Assembly (NCBI GenBank): GCA_002368865.1
Contig: DFDT01000147.1
Coordinates: 15,141 to 79,140 of the forward strand
From: Lachnospiraceae bacterium UBA3821
GTDB taxonomy: Bacteria; Bacillota; Clostridia; Lachnospirales; Lachnospiraceae
Direction: 5' to 3'
DNA length: 64,000 nt
Position numbers and translations under genes: made by a program. This document shows positions 40,001 to 46,500 of the stretch, piece by piece (position 1 is the first letter of the stretch; each line of letters begins with the position of its first letter). Below the pieces are notes generated by a model. The model saw nothing but the letters and a program-made list of their open reading frames with translations. It did no database searches and had not been told where the DNA came from.

Positions 40001-43000
40001 AGTCGATCTGTGCCTGCTCCACCCACGCCTGTACGCCGTCAAGCATCGCCGAAGTCTCTGTCAGGGTCCGGATGCGCTTTTCGGCCTTGGCATCCGCCTC
40101 CGCAGTCGCCTTTCCGTCCGCATACATCCCCTGTCTCTGCTTGCGTGCAAAATAGTCCCGGATAGCGGCTCTCGTCTCCACCAGCTGATTCTTGAGCTTG
40201 TCGATCAGCTCACGCTGTTCCTCCGTGGTATCCTCTTTCTCGCCTGCTTTCTTCCGATTCATCAGCTGCACAATGGAATTGCGCAGTTTTCCGAAGTTCT
40301 CCTGCGCTTTATCGAACTCTCCGCTGCCACCGTGGACACCTCGCTGCGCATCCTCCATCCGACGCTCCATCAGCTGCATGCCGTTTTCCGGCGCCGTCCG
40401 GGCAAGCTCCTTCAGATATTCGTTCCTCGCCTGCTGCATCCGCTGTACGCGCGCCGGCTCTGCGTCATCCGGAAGGCGATCTACCAGATCCAGATACGTC
40501 TGCTCCAATCTGTCATAACCGGGCGTACCGCGCTCCGCCCTGTGGGCAGCCAACACCTTTGCGAAGGCAGACTGCTCGGCCTCCAGCACTTCTTCCACCC
40601 GCAGATATTCACCTGCGTTTTCTCTTGCCTTATCCAGCATGATCTCTGCATGGTTTTGAATCGCTTCGTAATCCGCCGGATGCTCCGCCACATATTTTGC
40701 GGCATCAAAGGGAGGATTTATGATCCTTCCAAAGATATCCGCCTCCGGTATGCCTCCCATGAGCGCGTTCAGATTTCTGTCCTCATCCGCCACCAGGATC
40801 AGATTTTCCAGAGACTGTTGTCTTTCCTGTCTTTCGATCTCATTGTGCGTCTTGTTCTGCAGATAATAGATCTTGTTGATCTCCGTCTGCATGCTTTTCT
40901 GCAGGCTGTCGCCCAGGGTCTCGCAATAAACAATATCTCCGTCGCGCACCTCAGGATCCCGCTCCAGAAGACCGGGACCCATAAGATTTCTGCTGATTCC
41001 GTATAACGGCGCGGCCAGCATCAACTGCTCTTGTGTGTGTTTAAATTTGCCTGCTCCCAGCCAGATATCCAGACAATCCTTCAGATTCTTTCCCTTGGAT
41101 ACCTCTGCCAATGTAAAGGGCTTCGCCGTCTCGAGAGTGCTCTCCACCAACCCTTTTGTCGGGTTCTCCAGGTACTCCTCCAGCGTCCTGCCATCCGTCT
41201 TCAGCCGCATGTAGATCAGGAATACGGCGTTGACCTGAGAGTTGGTCATAATATCGCCGGTGAACTCCCACGGCAGGAAGGCGTTTCTGGAGCCATCCAC
41301 ATTGCCCGGGAAGAGATTGGGATCCGTACTGAAGCTTTCCTTTGCGATACGGTATAGCTCCTCCATGTCCTTACAGGTCTGCTCGTACTGTGTCTTTGCT
41401 GCGATGATCTGATCCGGATCCCCTGCATCCAGCGCTGCTTCCAGCGCAAGCTTGTGCGCTTGCAGCTTGTTCAGACCGTAAACCTTATTTGCTTCCTCTC
41501 CCTTGGGATCGTAACCGTAATCTAATAGCTTCATCTCCTCCATCTTGGCGACCATCCGCTTCATACCATTCTTCGTCTGTTCGCTGAGATGGATCTTATC
41601 CTGAAAAAGCTCCTGATACGCCTGCCGCTTTTCCTGCTTTACAACGCTGATCTGATTGCCCCGGGCTCCTTTTTCAAGGAACAGATCATGATATTTGCCG
41701 TTTTGATAGAGCGGTGCTTTCGTATTGGCAATTTGCTTTGTATAGCCTGATTCCACACTGCCCACATTCTTTCCATGGTCGAATGTAGCGTCCTGCACCT
41801 CTACCTTTACCAAAGTCAGATGTTTCGCGGCATAGTCAAGGGCATCCTGATACTGCTTAAGCTTCTCCGGATCCTGTTTGATCGCCTCCGGGATCGCGTT
41901 TTTGAGCTGCTCCACCTGCTGCGCACGGGGATAGGTCACCTGCTCCTCGGGCGGATACTCCATAGGATTCTTCCATGCGTCCAGAGCCTCCTTTGCAGCT
42001 TTGGCCTGCTCCGGCGTCAGGGTGTCCGACAGCGCATTCACAAGCGGCTGATTGATCAGCGCCTCGTTACTGACTCCCAGATAATTCTGTATTGCCATGC
42101 TGACAAATATACGCTCGTATTCCCTGTCAGACAGCTTCCCCTCCTGCACCAGCCGTTTTGCAATCTCAATGGCCTTTACGTCGCGCTTGCCTGAAAAGAG
42201 TTTTTTCTCATCATCCGAAAGTCCGTTCAAAAGCTCCGGATGCTCTTTCATATATGTTTCCAGATAATCGACAAATATACCGGACTGCTCAGCTTGCGCC
42301 AAACGCTTCTCCGCTTCCTCCTGTCCGTATGCCTTGACCATAGCCTGTCTGAGCTGCGCAAGGGGCATCCCCATATCGCGCAGGACATGCTGTGCATAAA
42401 TCAGCTTCTGTAATGCCATATTCTGTGCGTCGGCATACGCCACATATTCCGCAGGCTGACTACCCGCATCCGGTGCCGGATTATGAAGAAACGCCAGATA
42501 TTCCTCACTGATCGCTTTGTATTCTGCCGCAAAGCCCTCCAGAGGCTTCTCCTGTACTTTTCCCTGCTGTGCCCCTGCCTCCGGGCCGCCCTCCGGCACC
42601 TCATTTTGGGGTCCATCCTGTTTCTCCGGTCCTTCCTGGTTCTCCTGCAGCTTTTGCTCTACCGGTCCTTCCTGGTTCTCCTGCAGCTTTTGCTCTGCCG
42701 GTTTTTCCGGCTCCTCATGCCAAACAGCGTCCTTCTTCCAGTCCAGCCCTTTCTGCATATCGTCATAGTGCTTCTTCCACTCATTCGCATCGATCCGGAT
42801 CCCGATTTTCTGGAGGATAGCCAGCACATCAAAAAAGAGCTTCCCGTCCGCGCCAAAGGGCGCATTCTCCCCGTCTGTACCGACCTGCATGATCTTTTCA
42901 AAATTGTCTTCCGCAAGCAGATAATTGTGGAGTCCATCCAGTTTGTCCGCATCCAGCTGCCATGCTTTTTTACCGGCTTCCCCGGTAATGCGATCCGGCT

Positions 43001-43184
43001 CGGTGATCAAAAATCCCGCCGAGCCTGCGTATCGGCCAATCTCACTGCCCACCTGATCCCGATTGATCCGGATCAGCCTCAGATTGACGCTGCGTATGGC
43101 GTCCTGGAATTTCTGAACTGTCTCTTCCTCCGCTTTCGTGAGTGGAGTCTTCTCCATCGCTTTTTGGTATTCTTCAAATGTCAT
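31020..43184 (-). CDS. Giant modular protein, 4054 aa
   Basis: One uninterrupted 12.2-kb frame. The ATG at 43184 is chosen because GGAGG lies 9 bases before it and the following MTFEEY segment aligns with the start of the 1499-aa protein; the frame is open 19 codons further. The first 150 residues are shared with that protein, followed by a Pro/Gln/Glu-rich linker with 12-aa repeats. A module of about 380 aa occurs twice, at about 540-920 and 3210-3600 (shared landmarks KMEE, A-G-N-V-D, EFSGD/EFTGD, EEYL-x-NP). A hydrophobic LILV motif followed by R-S/T-L recurs about six times between 800 and 3030. One EY module lies near 950-1050. A region at about 2645-2790 matches the 704-aa protein. No signal peptide or membrane helix; the tail is basic and ends PGFKAPGV. 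Function unknown; very large size suggests a toxin- or effector-like polypeptide. Confidence 0.8.
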   Translation of the reverse strand: MTFEEYQKAMEKTPLTKAEEETVQKFQDAIRSVNLRLIRINRDQVGSEIGRYAGSAGFLITEPDRITGEAGKKAWQLDADKLDGLHNYLLAEDNFEKIMQVGTDGENAPFGADGKLFFDVLAILQKIGIRIDANEWKKHYDDMQKGLDWKKDAVWHEEPEKPAEQKLQENQEGPVEQKLQENQEGPEKQDGPQNEVPEGGPEAGAQQGKVQEKPLEGFAAEYKAISEEYLAFLHNPAPDAGSQPAEYVAYADAQNMALQKLIYAQHVLRDMGMPLAQLRQAMVKAYGQEEAEKRLAQAEQSGIFVDYLETYMKEHPELLNGLSDDEKKLFSGKRDVKAIEIAKRLVQEGKLSDREYERIFVSMAIQNYLGVSNEALINQPLVNALSDTLTPEQAKAAKEALDAWKNPMEYPPEEQVTYPRAQQVEQLKNAIPEAIKQDPEKLKQYQDALDYAAKHLTLVKVEVQDATFDHGKNVGSVESGYTKQIANTKAPLYQNGKYHDLFLEKGARGNQISVVKQEKRQAYQELFQDKIHLSEQTKNGMKRMVAKMEEMKLLDYGYDPKGEEANKVYGLNKLQAHKLALEAALDAGDPDQIIAAKTQYEQTCKDMEELYRIAKESFSTDPNLFPGNVDGSRNAFLPWEFTGDIMTNSQVNAVFLIYMRLKTDGRTLEEYLENPTKGLVESTLETAKPFTLAEVSKGKNLKDCLDIWLGAGKFKHTQEQLMLAAPLYGISRNLMGPGLLERDPEVRDGDIVYCETLGDSLQKSMQTEINKIYYLQNKTHNEIERQERQQSLENLILVADEDRNLNALMGGIPEADIFGRIINPPFDAAKYVAEHPADYEAIQNHAEIMLDKARENAGEYLRVEEVLEAEQSAFAKVLAAHRAERGTPGYDRLEQTYLDLVDRLPDDAEPARVQRMQQARNEYLKELARTAPENGMQLMERRMEDAQRGVHGGSGEFDKAQENFGKLRNSIVQLMNRKKAGEKEDTTEEQRELIDKLKNQLVETRAAIRDYFARKQRQGMYADGKATAEADAKAEKRIRTLTETSAMLDGVQAWVEQAQIDLNKELNEPDIDEIQKLALTEQETTQLFSLHLKFNTQDREWYARETGRISAETGYSLDRRASGDDALRLYLITKGATIEELVQMESISPEEYKAKLQEFFDHIDYTETPEGTRRARTKEEKIQTIAQMHRQAVAKISSWQVPLPEDMNTVAGMAQAQKTMRLLQAIQIDLTQDAEAYTGSTADPRMRKVYYDALGDVTEYENQLSHLSALTQGYYRLPEQIFKSKHQMLEKAFAMDVAKERLGELKGRIIAEVPTWNFGEMNKIAPFIGEEITTSDSIEYTNMDLWNCLDYLNGKRSDYIGQKELREKWVKEYREFRKDMNEKALQDAHALSGVFMGQYSTHLTDPAAENLLTALSEEDQTALEEAYRKHFGKLYHGITLAMMTDFWGDDFDLIVLSDGRSIREVVEKQYPDDLTPQQKERAMRLEAMRYAITEGVSCSCAQVRSDGTVVRSEDFTVKPVADRFGLWVNRDQITATPAAAENFLKNPAADEGQRIRTIGDALQDSLRGYMAPAQELLTDNGLTLMDCVFIGDRTLNELYEEKYRDLAPDADKETLMFGVLAAESFRAETPIFVNYMTETGDELKNHPVPLTFHGSSFDYPANMPNRELKLTETKTYAEKVLAEREEKLADPEAERDALLSRAMVSMESAAAREHAFGTDYPARIHTLQRRAKLFAPAYRVLLQQTLEKVQTPQMDQALFQYRLYDRASKLAVNPTLKEEYAQKAQEILNTSPLADYEKYLTGLEHAYLIRPMGETPVEIHAFFEEKTGECVPRFMDNVIDRSVYRPTELTAERGKEAESLRALVEEIYGVGKFTPVNVEDRNELILVGGRTLKDIMQQKNPGGYTPNADGSSILAEQMKKGVPVDFFIAGNKPQRDEISSVPIHILPEGKHETDLDPELVKQQHDHYFRVLGSSVLSQKDAQESLETLPERRVRRQSEQELQEREHALTDRAEKDYENFLATDAYLTSLHGAGVFTGAFKKRFLPEGDPELNTDALNARKDLSEDEKERWRGGLRKGRTTATSYIIARLAWESQEREKKGLPGYTFEQIISLNELAEQKLKYAQEFKEICANYDTGTYCENLLAGTQALVEMHAKRYPAQEIFADEKKMREAFLGKVSGGIIHAIFDNKQELEHSVALQVSKGLFATEAQADQYLKQLTCLGSTGMMLVAKDAFERNVAAGEIDIRSGISQPYAYEVMMDRIHMRLAQGQDPYEEMDSFYMNFGTRGPLGDPEVLESIPALSNALHKRTADSREKLINGTFFDTYLIDVEKLEELEANGAEPEEYADCLREVTPQEKAKQKERRLDEIEKNALDYRMNRTREARMELLSDGKAGTVRSIESLEELSDEELAKASALYHEIFDPIMERPAVQEYLKQHPEKNVYDLFRVGSIPLKDYLGGEVDEFLAYQDADKVMQEVILILASDPKVPFSYVTVRPDPVTGAYVEAGQERITDLANRNRIVKERPELASMRTYQNWFKRTYQTSSYEKYTKEDWEELYEGEFLRTADSGLIDADRVISLKELEQKADQRHFQSGIFARVESLYGAKPMYVSEYVCGADGSPEGHVYSRDEYKKYMKDLDAGSFTNGEFATLAYFTALNPAVVDDPAQSAHLSEEAVPHDMKVRAGSPFWTIDFNQPAQPRANLGASAFAGKIAPARETTEKLIREYDQGNVGPLADMVTFGIRDLCMQAKVQAAYPDTKCTAAHIGSMLKNLATLMEERENLQDAVKAQLTDDELELMNVMLRMYEMAERKEEALAKLTAAENGTPLTDRERERCIAQVAAFDHYAKMWSDNRKAYEESQAYQDFVKENMTKMVARETSPEERLALEHYAEDFDRIAQEIDPSLAEEIMDNDRQYAFGEAAARDLAALRDYYQKQITLYREARAAYHAEKNAQGQYVVTPEQALATKQQTAAAEYRLEVLSEKLCQSLTEAQGKRIFERFNENAARWGHPPLVWRQEDGIRNLILVASPEGLLAPVLDQYFGLIFDELAKAAAPVQGTAEELEQLKLPTEWTLEEKSDYPQKEKLEALKQAFRRQRKEEREAAEQEGRPYAEDELIPEEEVDALLDTVNSHLSQRKETLEKFINEHEDRIHVSAVLEYHTLQSMNQYHGKGYGDMTDAYEYGGAIVNRVIKPEKAEMVDQILADPPEISEDVARNAVDIIHKMEEYGFITGQSGAEQGTKIYGYQKLVTAKKELQAAVDSGDIEKIAAANEAYEKVHAQVQEIHEMIRKAFPGEVFVAGNVDTIRNTGDTAIPVEFSGDYLTDSKFNGLFQVGDYAKRLGVSIEEYLRNPGKCMYESFQKTIAQKGVEAFTKEHKNFMESFNEFIEQEDMGLSNNFMKATTGGEVGLAVGRGLQGVFLLETDPHRREEMMRYQQHVGQLVDVLINKEVNELKFYNDAFTQVHFGKNMEADLVERMKDGLKAAFLEGGPIKKKHLPYVHMDERGVRIPDPLNYQGLLEKKDQYANLTKQYNEIIEDAKNCEYSMVKSLVQEAMLDYLMAHPEDRERQEYKDLEQLALGADKDLGIDANHVTANTDRYRKWQTAFDAEQKSLAQRELDADNQFRKEYMAKQAKLNKLESKLVSRKGESKELTEMMNERVQELRRELTEMINERMQQLADGYRAKEVTESYLVKRYEQLTALGADLTKNIKKEALPEFMSTIDPEQRARDLKMINERVQNRAYEGHLKSLEDYIRFRLEQDPNLERDDLNNEEWSAAYSSAIRTEATQDRGLTPLPGKVKESLQDPKQAEKLGDVNIEPEGRQSVRQADEGRNRHAEFYQDMAEHLGADDSKRQFKLQGIDLMRAGYRDNLEKTILENIPKWKDPEAGEKAEKELLRAIAYPVALDLIKSRDGVVPAGMNDIVFVNKMMRDKSFQAVVKPLLEEIHEEWAEHQKQLADGEPGVNKDLRGKLESVQHLAKLVDDQTLLHAFGLEVKAQKKGMPGAGVKHAKTLKQTRAEEQKRKAAEQEKKQKTDAKVTDAKLADQKDKQPGFKAPGV
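42626..42697. repeat. 36-bp tandem repeat coding for EQKLQENQEGPV-type units
   Basis: Two near-identical 36-bp units start at 42626 and 42662, with a diverged third from 42698, in the linker after the N-terminal domain of the 4054-aa protein. Length variation here would stay in frame. Confidence 0.85.
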
Positions 43185-43260
43185 GCCGTTTTTCCTCCCT
43201 GCATATATTTGATCGCCTGTCGATATTCCGCATACCTGCATTACTTACCGTATCAATCAT

Positions 43261-43288
43261 AACACCTTTATTTGTGTCAAAAGGTTGC
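43261..43288 (-). promoter_or_regulatory. Class II promoter, weaker copy (GCAACC-N15-AGGTGTT)
   Basis: GCAACC is perfect (43283-43288) and the spacing is identical, but the -10 element is AGGTGTT, 5 of 7 matching. It lies 77 bp before the 4054-aa gene, at the position expected for its promoter. Confidence 0.65.
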
Positions 43289-43578
43289 ATCTCATTCCAA
43301 AACAAGGATGAGCTGTGCTTCGGCTTCTGCTTTTGAATCTATTTCAGAATTTTCTTAGCCTGCGCTCCGTTTGCGATCTGTTCGGCGAACTTCCTGATTT
43401 TTATGCCGCGTGCAGTCTGCGCAGCATTTCCGCGGAGATGCTCATCGATCTTCAGCCCCTTTTCCAGCTTTAACCGGCTGGCAATTCCGCTCTCAACCGC
43501 TTCCAGATCAATAATACCCGCCCTGATTCCCTGACACATCCTGATATTCTTCTAATTTGAAGCTTGTGCCCGTTCTTA
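43289..43578 (-). other. Intergenic stretch with a doubtful 66-codon frame
   Basis: Between the 1499-aa gene and the class II promoter of the 4054-aa gene there are 290 bases. A 66-codon frame (43339-43539, minus) reads as a basic helical peptide with an E-A-V-E-S-G-I-A-S-R-L-K-L segment. It lacks a properly spaced ribosome site and is not clearly related to a neighbour. It may be the worn C-terminal remnant of another family member or chance. I see no terminator. Confidence 0.3.
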
Positions 43579-46500
43579 TCAGTTTCGCTTTGCCACGGTA
43601 TGTGAACGCTTGCGCTGCTCCATGGCCTGTTTGTTCTCCTTGGTCTTTTTCAGTTCTTCTCTGGTCTTTTTCATGTCGTCTGCAGGTTTTTTCAATTCTT
43701 CTCCACGATTGACGATAGTATTCGACCGTTTTCTGGTCTGGGGCTGCATCTGCTTTCTGAAGTCCTCCGTAAGCTTTGCCGGCGCTTTCTCATCGGCAAG
43801 AAATTCTCTGAGCTTCGCCCTGTCCATATCCTGTGGCATTGCCTTCTTGAAGTCTTCCGAATCTGCAAGCTTCTTCACCTGCGCCTTATAGGTGTCTATA
43901 TTCTGCGGTATTTTCTCCCGGATGACCGCCCCCTCAGGACCCTGCAGCATCTCCACAAAGGCGAGGGACGCCATAGCAAGCCTGACCATACGCTTCTCCC
44001 GTACGGTAAGAGGGCCTTCTCCCTTGGCAAGCTCTTCCAACACCTCCAGTCCCTTCAGGGCACCATTGGCTCCCAGGCTGTCGATCCGTTCTGCGGAAGC
44101 TGCCTGCTCCTGCAGCGCTGCACGTCTGTCCGCGCCTGCTTCCGGCTCTCCCGCAAGTTTCTCCCCGTTCTCCTTCACGATGTCCTTAGCATCCTGCGCC
44201 GCCTGCTCCAGCTCTCCTGTCAGCTTATCCCCGTGCTCCTTCACAATGTCCTTTGCGTCCTGCATCGCCTGCTCCAGCTCTCCTGTCAGCTTATCCTGCG
44301 CAGAGCGGTTCTTGTCATTCAGATACTTCTCCACACGTTCCTCTTCATCCAGAAGCACTTCGCAATCCCGGATCGCCTGCTGTGCATCCTGCATGACACT
44401 GATGCGCTTCATGGATTTCTCATCCGCGTCCGGTTCCATCTTGCCCTGTCTTTCCTTCCGGGCAAAATATGCATCTATATTACGGTTCGCCGCAGATATG
44501 AGACCTCTCAGTTCCTCCACCTTATCCCGATGTGACTCCTCATAGCCCGGTGAAGCTTCCTGTCCGCCTCCCGCGAGACGTAGCTGCTCTTCTTCAGCCT
44601 CCATCTCGCGAAGCTCCGCATACGCCCTCTGCACACTTTCCAAAGACTCCATGGCACGGTCGTATTCCTTACTTCCCAGCCAAACCCCCGCCGTAGCTTC
44701 TCTCGCCTGATCCATCACTTCGGAGAATGTTATCTGCAGCGGTTTCTGCTCCGCCCGCAGGATAGCCTCCCGCTCCGCAAGTGTCTCCTCATCCGGGAAG
44801 CCGGTCAGGGTAACCTGATGTGTCTCAGGATCAAACTTGATCCCCTTCGAATCCAGATAGCTTCCGTCGATGAGAGAGGCCAGATCCTGCTTTGCCGCCA
44901 GCGGCTTGCCGTCATAGGCTTTGGTCACCTTTGAGAGAGCTTGGGTCAATTGTACTAACTTGGACTCGAGCTCCCTCATTTTCTCTATCCCTAAGATCTC
45001 TTCGATGGGCTTATCCGGATCTTTTTCCTTCGCCTCCCGCAGGACGTCCATGTACATCCGTTGTTTCATCTGTTCTGTCAAAAACTCGCCAAATGCAGTC
45101 CCTGCATCCCCGTAGTTTGTTGCAGCCCCGATCGCCTTTCCCTGCATCTTAGGAATGGCATCCACCAGAGACTTGAGCAGTCCCATCCTGTTCCTCCACC
45201 AGATAGAATAGTCTTTATACCCTTTGATCTCCGGTCGTTCGGCGTGAACGATCCTCCCAATCTCCTCCTGGCAATGCGAGAGCTCCTGCCATGCATCATA
45301 CTGACAGTTTGCAAGATGCATTATCTGACAGAACCGCTTATCCTTCGTATGATCAACCGTGGCAAAGTCAATCAGCTTTGCCTGCTCATTGATGGCAAGA
45401 TCGGTGTTTTTCTGCCCCTCATAGATGGTTCTTGCGATCCATTCCTGATTCTCCGGGGTATTATTTAACATACGCTGTGCCACCTCGTCATACATGGCCA
45501 GCTTTTCTGCCTGCAGCTTCTCCGGATCCATGATGTCCTCAAAGCTGTACTTTCCGGTGTTAAACAGTGCAAAGATGGTGACGCTGATGCCGGCGCTTCG
45601 GGATAACGAATAGCTGGAGCCGGTACGGGTGTTCTGATCCGCATATTTTTCCCCTTCAAACACATTCCGGTAAGGACGCCGAACCGGATTCAGGTCGTTA
45701 TAGATCTTCAACTGCTCGTCATAGAGCGTCTTGGTCATCTCTCTCTTCATCTCATCTACTGCGTCATCGATCATAATCCCGCTGGCTTTGGCGCGCCGTC
45801 TGACAAAGGTTGTGGCGATCTCCCGGCTCCTTCCGACCTCCCCGGTGCCTGCGATATCCTTCTGATACGCCTCGATGGCATCATCCAGCTCCTTCAGACT
45901 ACGCTTGTAGGCAACTGCCTCTTTTTCGCTCAGGGTATTGAGCTCGCTGCCATTGCTGCTCTTTGCGGCATTCTCCCACGCAATATCCCGCACCTTTTCC
46001 ATCGCGGTCAGAACAGCTTTGAAGGACCGGGGGCTTCTCCAGCTATCCTCCGCCGCAAGCTGCTTATACAGCTCATCCATCTTCTGCGCGTTAGCCTGCA
46101 CGTCCTCCGCCTTTAAGGACTTCAAGGTATATTCATCCGTCTCATTCTTCCAGATCTTCTCCTGCTGATAGGCCGCACTGACGATCTGCTCCTGCATCTG
46201 TTTGATATAGAACTCATTCTTAGCCTGTTGTTTCTGATTGTAGGGCTCTGCAACCTGCGGAAGCTTCACCCCGGGCAGGGAGGTGAGCCCGTCATACACC
46301 ACCAGATCCGTCTCCTTCAGCCCATCCACAAAGGCGTCCTTGGAGTCAGCATCCATAAGCTTTTTATAAACCGGGGACTTAACAATGGCATCCTTATAGA
46401 GCCGATAAAGCTGCTCCTTGCCCTCCGGCCCCGCCAGTACCACATCAAAATCCGAGATGGTATACCTCTGCAGCCCCTCCGTAAGCTTGTTTCCCAGATC

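Noticed and set aside
43339-43539. 66-codon frame between two giant genes
   Set aside because: No spaced ribosome site, no recognisable similarity; kept only as a note on the gap.
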